From NCBI GenBank assembly GCA_910576335.1, contig CAJTIU010000014.1, forward strand, positions 1 through 64,000: DNA of 64,000 nt, given 5' to 3'. Under the pieces are notes generated by a model. It was not told where the DNA came from. It saw only the letters and a program-made list of their open reading frames with translations, and searched no databases. The translations under genes and the position numbers were made by a program. Of the stretch, positions 1 to 6,416 are shown one piece after another (within the stretch, counting starts at the first letter, position 1; each line of letters starts with the position of its first letter). The stretch comes from Lachnospiraceae bacterium. Lineage in GTDB: Bacteria; Bacillota; Clostridia; Lachnospirales; Lachnospiraceae.

Positions 1-91
1 TTTCCAGTATTCCTAACTGTCATTTAGAGCCAAAATCAATCATCATTCATTAAAATACTGTCTTTGAAGGACCATTTATCAAGAGTAAGCC

Positions 92-117
92 AATCAGATT
101 TAGGATTGGCTTCATAA
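92..117. terminator. Inverted repeat, possible terminator
   Basis: Nine-base arms AAGCCAATC and GATTGGCTT flank an 8-base loop in non-coding DNA left of the first gene. Neither side has a good T-run, so it may be a processing or boundary hairpin rather than a terminator. No gene is seen in 1-162. Confidence 0.3.
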
Positions 118-162
118 AACAACCAATTTCACGGATTCAGGTAATACTATAAACTACACATC

Positions 163-191
163 AAAAAAGCACCCAGATTACTCTGAATGCT
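163..191 (-). terminator. Rho-independent terminator of the peptide/RHH cassette
   Basis: Read on the minus strand, AGCAttCAGA pairs with TCTGggTGCT and is followed by six T. The 5' arm overlaps the last codons and the stop of the ribbon-helix-helix gene, so it should end the transcript that starts at the promoter near 734-762. Confidence 0.65.
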
Positions 192-378
192 CCCTGTTGA
201 CCTGTTCCGTATACTCCCGCATCATCCTGCCCAGCTGCCCCGCCTGGCTCACACCTGCCTTTTCGCAGGCTTCAGCAAATCCCTCTACGATTTCCCTCTT
301 AAGCTTATAGGACTTTGATATCCATCCTGCCTTGTCCTGATACCGTTTGCTCCGTAATGTCTGCTTACTTGCCGCCAT
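178..378 (-). CDS. Small ribbon-helix-helix-like protein (66 aa)
   Basis: The protein is basic at its N-terminus, then has a short strand-like segment (SKSYKLK) and two helices ending near MMREYTEQ. This is the layout of Arc/MetJ-type ribbon-helix-helix DNA-binding proteins. It is the last gene of a three-gene minus-strand unit (peptide, membrane protein, this protein) and overlaps the preceding gene by 14 bases. The unit's promoter holds an 18-base perfect palindrome, which makes autoregulation by this protein an attractive inference. The family assignment rests on pattern only. Confidence 0.6.
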   Translation of the reverse strand: MAASKQTLRSKRYQDKAGWISKSYKLKREIVEGFAEACEKAGVSQAGQLGRMMREYTEQVNREHSE

Positions 379-532
379 CTTTTAAAAGCCTCACCATCTT
401 CGGTATTACGTCAGCCAGTTCCAGTATTCCGGAAAACAGCAGGAGAAGCAGAGAGTAGACACTTTTCTCCGTACCAACCGTCAGAATGATTGCAAAAGCA
501 AGGAACATATCATAGACTGTCAATTTTTTCAT
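365..532 (-). CDS. Small membrane protein (55 aa)
   Basis: The ORF starts MKKLTVYDMF and ends KDGGK. It has two hydrophobic stretches, roughly residues 8-20 and 27-38, separated by a polar turn. It overlaps the start of the downstream RHH gene by 14 bases, which suggests translational coupling. No good Shine-Dalgarno is visible, so the start is less certain. Its size and position between a lysine-rich peptide and a DNA-binding protein fit an accessory phage cassette; holin-like or immunity roles are only guesses. Confidence 0.5.
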   Translation of the reverse strand: MKKLTVYDMFLAFAIILTVGTEKSVYSLLLLLFSGILELADVIPKMVRLLKDGGK

Positions 533-566
533 ATATTTTTAAAGCCAGTGTGTTATAATATTTTTA

Positions 567-591
567 GGAAGGGAGATTTCTCTCCCTGTCC
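567..591. other. GGGAGA hairpin just after the peptide stop
   Basis: AGGGAGA pairs perfectly with TCTCCCT across a 4-base loop, starting a few bases after the stop of the 38-aa peptide. There is no T-run on either strand. A similar G-rich hairpin follows the related 41-aa peptide at 23.4 kb, so the pairing of peptide and hairpin is repeated. Confidence 0.5.
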
Positions 592-708
592 TTAGTCAAG
601 GGCTTCTATAAGCTTAGCAATTGCCGTTATCACTGAGGCGACAGCGATCAGGACTTTTGTTAATAGCTCAATGAAGTTCTTGACTTTTTTCTTTTGTTTT
701 TTCTTCAC
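592..708 (-). CDS. Lysine-rich hydrophobic peptide (38 aa), GTG start
   Basis: The GTG at 708 is chosen because AAGGAGGG lies seven bases upstream; longer versions in this frame would run through the promoter. The peptide has a poly-lysine N-terminus (seven of the first ten residues basic) followed by a 28-residue hydrophobic or amphipathic helix ending in ALD. It is first in the cassette behind a strong promoter. It resembles the 41-aa peptide at 23399-23524 in layout. A membrane-active toxin or superinfection-exclusion role is possible but unproven. Confidence 0.6.
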   Translation of the reverse strand: MKKKQKKKVKNFIELLTKVLIAVASVITAIAKLIEALD

Positions 709-733
709 TGGCTTTCCCTCCTTCCTTGAATAT

Positions 734-762
734 AGTATATCATATGGTGCACCATATGTCAA
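734..762 (-). promoter_or_regulatory. Promoter with palindromic operator in the spacer
   Basis: On the minus strand, TTGACA (757-762) and TATACT (734-739) are separated by exactly 17 bases. The spacer and part of the -35 box are covered by an 18-base perfect palindrome, CATATGGTGCACCATATG (741-758). This is a textbook repressible promoter, and its closest candidate regulator is the RHH protein encoded two genes downstream. Confidence 0.8.
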
Positions 763-832
763 GGAAATCGGGTTGTTTTTTTTGCTGATTATACACCCGC
801 AAGTATATCGCACCTGCTATGCTTTGATGACG

Positions 833-865
833 AAAAAGGCATCCCGAACCAGTCAGAATGCCTTT
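833..865 (-). terminator. Terminator at the end of the early operon
   Basis: On the minus strand, AAAGGCAT pairs with ATGCCTTT and is followed by TTTTC. It lies about 75 bases beyond the DUF1492 gene. A second strong hairpin (CGGGAAGC/GCTTCCCG, about 882-918) sits between the gene and this terminator. Confidence 0.65.
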
Positions 866-940
866 CCCGTATTGTGTGTGGAGCGGGAAGCTTCATGTCT
901 CTTTCTCTCGCTTCCCGATGATACCATAATAGCACAGATA

Positions 941-1387
941 TTACTGACATTCACTGACATCTTTTTGCGAAAGCTGAAAATGTGCCAGTGCCTGCCCATG
1001 AATGCGGTAAATCTGTCTTTCCGAAAATGACATCAATTCCGCAATCTCCCACCAGCTTTTCGCTTTTATGTACCTGTAGAACAGCACGTCCCTCTCATTC
1101 TCGTTCTCCAGCTGGCTGATCTTCCAGTCTATATCCCTGTATATCTTTACCTGCTCTACTCCCTCCCGGTATAGTTCCTCCTCCTTTTCCGTGAGCTTTG
1201 CCGCAAAGTCTGACAGGTCTCCCTGACTGGATCCACGGGGCATGCCGTCATTGCCTTCTGAAGGATACAGCTTCATCTGTCTGATCTCTTCAATCTCTGC
1301 CTCTATCCGTCTGATTCTCTGTACATGCCTCCGGTATCCGTTCAGATACTGTTTCTTCTGCTCATTTTCCTTTTTAGCTGACTGCAT
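941..1387 (-). CDS. DUF1492 / ArpU-like phage late regulator (148 aa)
   Basis: The first two thirds are charged helix or coiled coil; the C-terminal 50 residues (ERDVLFYRYIKAKSWWEIAELMSFSERQIYRIHG) match the sigma-70 region 4-type helix-turn-helix seen in DUF1492/ArpU phage proteins. These usually sit last in the early region and switch on late genes. Here it is indeed the last early gene before a terminator, with packaging and structural genes expected beyond the left edge. Confidence 0.75.
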   Translation of the reverse strand: MQSAKKENEQKKQYLNGYRRHVQRIRRIEAEIEEIRQMKLYPSEGNDGMPRGSSQGDLSDFAAKLTEKEEELYREGVEQVKIYRDIDWKISQLENENERDVLFYRYIKAKSWWEIAELMSFSERQIYRIHGQALAHFQLSQKDVSECQ

Positions 1388-1465
1388 ATGATATCATCCC
1401 TTTCCCATCATTTTCTTTCTTACATCAGACCTCCGCAGCTCCATCTGCTGATCTGCTTCCCTCTC

Positions 1466-2062
1466 TTACCGCCTTGATTTTGCAGCTTTGAAAGCAGCTC
1501 TTTTCAATTCTGCAATGCGGACAGCCGTTTCCTTAAATTCCCCACTGCATTCACACAAGCCCGTATGATTCAGAACAGCATGCGTGCCGCGTCTGATCAG
1601 CATAAGATTATCTATATCTGTATTGGTCCTGTCATTATCGCGGAAGATGACGATAAAGCCCTTTGGAATCTTTCCGTTTACCGCTTCCCATACGACCCTG
1701 TGTTTCAGCCTCCACTTGTTTGGGTCTGCAACCTTTACCTCCACATATCCGTCCACATTGACACGCTCGCTTCCTACCGGCCTGTAATTCTTCGGCATAT
1801 GTCCCTTTCGGAACCAGGTCTTTTCACATCCGGCGGCGCAGGATCCTTTCTTAAATCGGAAGAGTCCGGCCTGCCCTTTCTCAAACCGTCCTGTCCTCCC
1901 TGTATTCAGATGATGGTTCCCTATATAGCCCTTGACCTGTACCAGGGAAATCTCCCACCCGAATTTTTCCGTGAATGCTTTCTGAATTTCCCTGTAGCTG
2001 TGCCCCGGAACATATTCTTTCATAAACTTCTGTTCTTCTGCTGTATACTGGTGTCCATACAT
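1466..2062 (-). CDS. HNH endonuclease (198 aa)
   Basis: The N-terminal part (residues 1-60) resembles a DNA-binding HTH of free-standing homing endonucleases. The C-terminal half has the HNH core: LKHRVVWEAVNGKIPKGF, then FRDNDRTNTDIDNLMLI, with the His near residue 121 and the Asn in the DNL motif. The start at 2062 is preferred because GGAGG lies ten bases upstream. Phage HNH proteins of this kind are either homing nucleases or packaging helpers; the location next to DUF1492 fits both. Confidence 0.75.
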   Translation of the reverse strand: MYGHQYTAEEQKFMKEYVPGHSYREIQKAFTEKFGWEISLVQVKGYIGNHHLNTGRTGRFEKGQAGLFRFKKGSCAAGCEKTWFRKGHMPKNYRPVGSERVNVDGYVEVKVADPNKWRLKHRVVWEAVNGKIPKGFIVIFRDNDRTNTDIDNLMLIRRGTHAVLNHTGLCECSGEFKETAVRIAELKRAAFKAAKSRR

Positions 2063-2142
2063 CAGTCCCAATCCTCCAGTTTCTTAACCCTTTTCTGTAA
2101 ATTCCGTACCGTTTCCCGAAGTGCCCTGTTTTCCTCGGCCAG
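2062..2142 (-). CDS. 26-codon coiled-coil ORF in frame after a UGA
   Basis: Immediately after the UGA stop of the upstream 82-aa gene, the same frame stays open for 26 codons encoding a convincing coiled coil (LAEENRALRETVRNL and onward). Its own stop overlaps the HNH start (TGATG). There is no ATG, GTG or TTG start in frame; the first codon after UGA is CTG. It is either read through from upstream, started at CTG, or a remnant. Confidence 0.35.
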   Translation of the reverse strand: MAEENRALRETVRNLQKRVKKLEDWD

Positions 2143-2391
2143 TCATTTATCCGCAGCGCCAATTAGGGGGATCTCTACCCTGTCTCCCTGCCCGTATTCG
2201 TTCAGATGCTTTTTCGCCTGCAGTGCAAGTGCCCCATTGTCAATGATTGTCTTGGCCACCTTCTGCAGGGCATCGCTTCTCTTGATCTCCCTGTCCAGTT
2301 CCTCTGCGGACAGATCCTCATTCGTAAGTCGGTCCATCTCCTGGAACAGATACTCATTCAGATCATTTAACGTTGTCCTGGTTCCCATCAT
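2143..2391 (-). CDS. Small phage protein of unknown function (82 aa)
   Basis: Mostly helical and acidic at first (LNDLNEYLFQEMDRL, then EELDREIKRSDALQKVAKTII), ending in VEIPLIGAADK. Short proteins of this type are common next to HNH genes in Firmicutes phages and have no assigned role. GGAG precedes tandem ATGs; the second (2388) has the better spacing. See the separate entry for the in-frame extension after its UGA stop. Confidence 0.65.
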   Translation of the reverse strand: MMGTRTTLNDLNEYLFQEMDRLTNEDLSAEELDREIKRSDALQKVAKTIIDNGALALQAKKHLNEYGQGDRVEIPLIGAADK

Positions 2392-2444
2392 TTTCTCCTT
2401 TCTGCTTTGGAGTTAGCTTATCCATTCAACCACCTTTTCTATGA

Positions 2445-2640
2445 TTCAATATGCCTGGTGTGGATTTGCACCACACATGAGGTATTCCAACCCTTGTATA
2501 CGGGTTTGCCAACTTCTGCTAGTTGTCACTCTGCATTACTGCAAGGTTGCCACCGCTTTTTCAAATCTTACATGTCTTAACCACACAGGCATTTCGGGCA
2601 TGCATATTCTGCGTTTACCCATTCCGCCACCGACATATGT
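2445..2640. other. Non-coding segment with tRNA-like hairpins
   Basis: No convincing gene fills 2397-2660. Read on the minus strand it shows a T-arm-like hairpin (stem TGTGG/CCACA, loop TGCAAAT, about 2458-2476), a five-pair hairpin AACCC/GGGTT that looks like an anticodon arm, and several D-arm-like pieces (for example GGCGGAATGGGTAAACGC). No complete cloverleaf can be drawn, so it may be tRNA-derived or a structured phage RNA. Confidence 0.35.
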
Positions 2641-2665
2641 TTCACCGCCCATACAATCACCGATT

Positions 2666-2896
2666 TCATTCTATCAACACAAAATTCTCTTTCAATTCTT
2701 CGAGCGGCATTTCCAACCATCCAAAATCAGAATCGTCATTCAGGGAATCTAAATGCACATCACCGCCGATAATACTTGTTCCATCATCTCTTTCCCAAAT
2801 GCTACCGACTGTCACAAATCCATATTCATTTGGGATTTCAAAACCGTCACCGTCGCACTTTGGCAGACACATTTCTTTTATGCACTTATATCTCAT
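2666..2896 (-). CDS. Phage hypothetical protein (76 aa)
   Basis: A compact beta-rich protein (MRYKCIKEMCLPKC, then FVTVGSIWER and FGWLEMPLEELKENF), similar in feel to the small SH3-like proteins frequent in phage early operons. It overlaps the preceding gene by four bases (ATGA), so it is translationally coupled. Function unknown. Confidence 0.7.
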   Translation of the reverse strand: MRYKCIKEMCLPKCDGDGFEIPNEYGFVTVGSIWERDDGTSIIGGDVHLDSLNDDSDFGWLEMPLEELKENFVLIE

Positions 2897-3258
2897 TCTC
2901 CCTTACCCCTCTCCAATTCTTTCAATGCGGCTTCGGCTGCTTCTTTGGTGAGGAACCAAGTCTTTTCTAATGTTTTCATCGAAACGCTTATTGTTTCCAA
3001 TGTTTCATTTATACGCAACATCGGGAAAATACCATTTCTCACAATATCAAATTTTGATACCATACATTTAAAAATTTCTCCTTCAAAAACAATCCAAGCC
3101 GTATCCCCCACCGCACAAGGCAGTTTAATCAGTCTGTTTCGTTCCTCTAAGTCCTCATATTCTGCCAGACGTTCCATACATCTCTGATGCCCGTTATTCT
3201 TTAAGTCCATCCGGGGAATAGCCTGTCCTTCCCCAGTGCGTTCTGTCAATCTCTCCAT
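2893..3258 (-). CDS. Phage hypothetical protein (121 aa)
   Basis: The start at 3258 is chosen because GGAGG lies upstream and the protein then begins MERLTERTGEGQAI, a typical opening for this phage family. The middle holds a repeated-looking MERLAEYEDLEE helix, followed by a beta-rich part (AVGDTAWIVFEGEIFKC). Its C-terminus LTKEAAEAALKELE is helical. Proteins with this architecture are common in Clostridia prophages; no function is known. Confidence 0.65.
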   Translation of the reverse strand: MERLTERTGEGQAIPRMDLKNNGHQRCMERLAEYEDLEERNRLIKLPCAVGDTAWIVFEGEIFKCMVSKFDIVRNGIFPMLRINETLETISVSMKTLEKTWFLTKEAAEAALKELERGKGE

Positions 3259-3483
3259 ATTTCCCTTTCCCTCCACAATCCCCCTAAATCCCCTGATGAC
3301 TTTAAAATTGGCTTCATGCGGCGTTGCCCCGACACCTTTACAACCGGATGGGCATGAGGGCATTATTATTCTTTGCCATCGGTCACACTCTATTTCCCGC
3401 CCAAGGTCTTAACGGTTGCCAATTTTATGCCTAATGATATTGTACAGGAGATTTTAGGGGGAGTTGTACCAAGTTAAAATTGA

Positions 3484-4017
3484 TTAGACAATACTTTTAT
3501 ACTGTTCTGTCTTTCTTCCCTCTTTTTGCTTTTCTTTCAGTTTCATTTCAGCGTCAGCAAGGGCATTTTGCAGTCTTTCCAATTCGTCATCAACTTTTTT
3601 ATTGACACTCACCCTTTCGGAATACTGAAACATTTCATTTGTGGTATTGATTGCAAAAGCCATAGATTCTGCAAAGTGAACCGCCGCTTGATGGGCGGCA
3701 AGCCTTTTCCTCGCTTTTTTAACTTCCATCTTTTCATCAAAACAATACCATTTCAGATAATCCCGCCGTTTCTTTGCTTTTTCCGCTTTCCGTTTCTTCT
3801 CCTGCTCTTCTTTCCACTTTCTGTCAAGATATTCCTCATACCGTCTTTGGCTGTCGTAATAATCACTTATCCATTGGTCTAAGTCTGTATCATCATCAAA
3901 ACTATAGCAGGGCGGCTCTATTGGTGTTCCATCCGGAGAAGATGTCATACCTCCAGGACAAATTTCTTCTGCCAATAATGGGCAGTTTTCACAATCTTCT
4001 ATTTCCGACGCTTTCAT
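3484..4017 (-). CDS. Cysteine-motif, charged helical phage protein (177 aa)
   Basis: The N-terminus has a likely metal site (CENCPLLAEEICPGG, then a further Cys near residue 37). Residues 55-110 are very lysine-rich helix and the rest is coiled coil (VDDELERLQNALADAEMKLKEKQ). It lies upstream of the 121-aa gene, with 225 bases between that hold nothing clear. Function unknown. Confidence 0.6.
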   Translation of the reverse strand: MKASEIEDCENCPLLAEEICPGGMTSSPDGTPIEPPCYSFDDDTDLDQWISDYYDSQRRYEEYLDRKWKEEQEKKRKAEKAKKRRDYLKWYCFDEKMEVKKARKRLAAHQAAVHFAESMAFAINTTNEMFQYSERVSVNKKVDDELERLQNALADAEMKLKEKQKEGRKTEQYKSIV

Positions 4018-4057
4018 TTCCCTATCCTCCTTAACTCCTTATCAAACAAACTGTAAT

Positions 4058-4813
4058 TTATCCAAGCGACCATTCTGGCTTCTCTTCCGGCTCAATATCA
4101 TCATCGCAATCCGATTCCTTATCCATGATAATATCCGCAAAACCACGCTTCAAAGTCATAAGGAATACATCAAAATCGCTTAAATTGTGCAGGGAGTTAA
4201 TGTCGATAGAATCTGCATACCCTCTGAAATTCCATTTCTTATCGTTCACGGATTTGTAAAGTCTTATCTGGCAGTTCAAATCCTTATCCTCTTCACATGT
4301 AAACTTAACAATGCAATCCTCAAAAACGGGGTTAAACCACCCTTTATCTTCGTGCTCTACCTCCATGCCGGCAGTCACATGCTCATAATACGGCTCTCCG
4401 TCTTCACAGCAGGCTTCTAATTTGTCTGTGTCAACATTTTCCGCAACATGCTTACAATACCGTTTAAATATATCTGACAGTTTAATCTTTTTTATCTCCG
4501 GCTCTTTCATCAGTTCCTTAAAGTTTTCCAGTATCTTCATGTTATCCGAAAGAGTAGTTGCATTGACAATTTCTGTTAAAACAGAATCCAGTTTCGTAAG
4601 GTACTGGTTAAAATCGTGCCGCTCAATGACAGGAACAATGGTTTCATTCAGCTTTTTCTCAATCAGCTTCTTTCCCTCTCCGCTCCAAGAAAACACTTCT
4701 TTCAGCGCATCGGACACGCCTTTTTCTATGTACTGTTCAACTAATTTTTCCACAGTACCATCATTCAGCTTCTCATTTACCGTTTCTGCAATTTTCTGTT
4801 CAAATGTTTTCAC
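4058..4813 (-). CDS. Phage hypothetical protein (251 aa)
   Basis: The N-terminal third is helical (KIAETVNEKLNDGTVEKLVEQYI) and resembles the 249-aa protein at 8569-9318 in its opening helices. The C-terminal half is beta-rich with an acidic tail (DCDDDIEPEEKPEW). The two may be distant relatives within the same operon. It overlaps its upstream neighbour by four bases. No function can be assigned. Confidence 0.65.
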   Translation of the reverse strand: MKTFEQKIAETVNEKLNDGTVEKLVEQYIEKGVSDALKEVFSWSGEGKKLIEKKLNETIVPVIERHDFNQYLTKLDSVLTEIVNATTLSDNMKILENFKELMKEPEIKKIKLSDIFKRYCKHVAENVDTDKLEACCEDGEPYYEHVTAGMEVEHEDKGWFNPVFEDCIVKFTCEEDKDLNCQIRLYKSVNDKKWNFRGYADSIDINSLHNLSDFDVFLMTLKRGFADIIMDKESDCDDDIEPEEKPEWSLG

Positions 4814-5016
4814 TTTTCTCTCCTCCTTAATTTCTTATCCCTTTTCCGCAGTTCTCTTGACAAAGCAGCAATCCGTGAAGCGTTTCCTTTCTCGCCTTTC
4901 CCGGTCATAATGGAAAGTGCCTCCTTAATTTCTTCAGCCGTCGCATACTGCAGATGGTTCTTAAAATTCATGTCCGTTGCCGGAACTGTCATAAGCCAGC
5001 TTATGTTACTGCCCAT
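4810..5016 (-). CDS. Phage hypothetical protein (68 aa)
   Basis: A small basic protein. The central part (HLQYATAEEIKEALSIMTGKGEKGNASRIA) looks like a short helical bundle and the C-terminus is rich in Arg/Lys. GGAG lies upstream of the ATG (aaaGGAGacaggga). It is coupled to the next gene by an ATGA overlap. Confidence 0.6.
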   Translation of the reverse strand: MGSNISWLMTVPATDMNFKNHLQYATAEEIKEALSIMTGKGEKGNASRIAALSRELRKRDKKLRRREK

Positions 5017-5040
5017 TTCCCTGTCTCCTTTACTTTTTCG

Positions 5041-5301
5041 TTAGGCAAACGACTGTTTCACCTCTTTTAATCCGCACCAATCAGGCTTCTCAATATCCTT
5101 GCCGCAATCAGCTCTTATAACCTTTGTGTATCTTTTCCTTTTGTGTAATTCAACGTTACAAACGTAACCATATGTCCCTGATCTGTTCTCCTTCCCGTCA
5201 ATACTGCTGACAGTGCCGCTTCCAAACGGAAAGCTGTAATTACAGCGTCCAAATGGGCATTTATTGCAATATTGGGGAATTGTCATAGGTACTGTATACA
5301 T
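5041..5301 (-). CDS. Cysteine-rich phage protein (86 aa)
   Basis: Contains paired cysteines (YCNKCPFGRC near the N-terminus, then YVCNVEL, RADCGKDI and PDWCGLKE), suggesting a zinc-binding fold. AAGGAG precedes the ATG. Related small Cys-rich proteins occur in many Clostridia prophages; role unknown. Confidence 0.65.
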   Translation of the reverse strand: MYTVPMTIPQYCNKCPFGRCNYSFPFGSGTVSSIDGKENRSGTYGYVCNVELHKRKRYTKVIRADCGKDIEKPDWCGLKEVKQSFA

Positions 5302-5349
5302 CCTTCTGATCTCCTTTTCTCAAATTCCGGTCTGTGGCCCATCAGCCCC

Positions 5350-5478
5350 CTACACAAACCGCATCTGCCCGTCTTCCTCCGTCACAGCATTCCTGATCTG
5401 CAGAACCGGCTGACGCTCACCCACTTTCAGGTATCCGCAGTTTGCTTCGAAGCAGTCTATGATCAATCCGTTTTTCAT
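5350..5478 (-). CDS. Small phage protein (42 aa)
   Basis: An unbroken ORF from MKNGLIIDCFEANCGYLKVG to DGQMRFV, below usual length cutoffs. Its ATG overlaps the stop of the upstream radical SAM gene (TCATGA), so it is probably translated by coupling. Unknown function; the tight link to the radical SAM gene is the main clue. Confidence 0.6.
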   Translation of the reverse strand: MKNGLIIDCFEANCGYLKVGERQPVLQIRNAVTEEDGQMRFV

Positions 5479-6416
5479 GACATCACCCTGCTTTTCAAAC
5501 CCTTTCTATCGCAATACTCTTTCCATGTCTCATTCCGGTAACTGCCGCCATATATGTATCTTTGCTGGAATTCTATCTGCATTTTATCCGGGATGATCCC
5601 CATCCTTTCATTACGTTCGGCCTGGGCATACAGGTTAATTGCTTTATACCCTTTCAGCGCCTCCACCCTCTCTGATGCATCCTGTATATCTGCCGTCACC
5701 AGTAAATAAATAAAAATTCTGTAAGGTCTTACCCCATACCTCCCCAACAGCTCTATCGTGTTTCTGACCGGTTCTATCTGTGACTTTTGGTCACAGGAAA
5801 ACCTTATGAACCGGATCCACCTCAGCCTTGACAGAATGTCGGCCATTTCATCATCTACCAGGCGGGCATCCATTCCCTGGTTGAGGTCAATGCGGTATCC
5901 GCTCCCGATCATGCTGATCAGCTGCTGTATTCCATGCTCGCAGGCCAGGATGTTATTATCCATCAGAACCAGTTTGTCCGTATCCGTCCGCACAAGCTCC
6001 CACCATGTCCTGTAAGGCCTTATATCCCCTTCTTTCTCCGGGACCACACACCACCGGCAATGGTTTGGGCATCCCCTTGTAAGGTATCCAACAGCAAAAT
6101 CGCATTCCGGATAAATGGAGTAGTCCGGAAACATATCATCCATTTCCTTTGGAAGCTCCCGGTTCATTGGAATGTCCCTGTATCCGGTTCCCCCGCAGAT
6201 TGTATGATCCGGAAGGTATGCATCAACAGGGGTAAAGTCAAACACCTTGCTGCTGTATACCCGGTCATATCTTTTTAACGGGTTCCACCATTCGACCCGG
6301 TCCCCCTGCGCTTTATGCCATGCAGATATCTTCATCAGCGCATAGTTGGGAAAACTCTTTTTCCTGAAATGATCCTTTTCTGCATCGTGCAGACCAACTA
6401 ACAGTTTCTTTTTCAT
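5475..6416 (-). CDS. Radical SAM enzyme, phage-encoded (313 aa)
   Basis: Carries the radical SAM cluster motif C116-x3-C120-x2-C123 (RGCPNHCRWC), followed by a TIM-barrel-like sequence (DKLVLMDNNILA, YRIDLNQGMDARLVDDE, IRFSCDQ). The first 110 residues resemble a Rossmann-like N-terminal domain. It overlaps the upstream PP-loop gene by four bases, so the two are almost certainly made together. The pairing suggests a sulfur or nucleotide modification step acting on nucleic acid or a small molecule, but the substrate is unknown. Confidence 0.8.
   Translation of the reverse strand: MKKKLLVGLHDAEKDHFRKKSFPNYALMKISAWHKAQGDRVEWWNPLKRYDRVYSSKVFDFTPVDAYLPDHTICGGTGYRDIPMNRELPKEMDDMFPDYSIYPECDFAVGYLTRGCPNHCRWCVVPEKEGDIRPYRTWWELVRTDTDKLVLMDNNILACEHGIQQLISMIGSGYRIDLNQGMDARLVDDEMADILSRLRWIRFIRFSCDQKSQIEPVRNTIELLGRYGVRPYRIFIYLLVTADIQDASERVEALKGYKAINLYAQAERNERMGIIPDKMQIEFQQRYIYGGSYRNETWKEYCDRKGLKSRVMS

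Noticed and set aside
741-758. Restriction site-like palindrome only
   Set aside because: It is a palindrome, but its exact placement in a 17-base promoter spacer argues for an operator instead.
1881-2162. Minus-strand 93-aa ORF overlapping HNH
   Set aside because: Out of frame with the HNH gene and without a start site; the HNH frame has clear motifs.
2441-2951. Plus-strand ORFs of 103 and 142 aa
   Set aside because: Proline/His-rich low-quality sequence across a non-coding region and antisense to real genes; no ribosome binding site.
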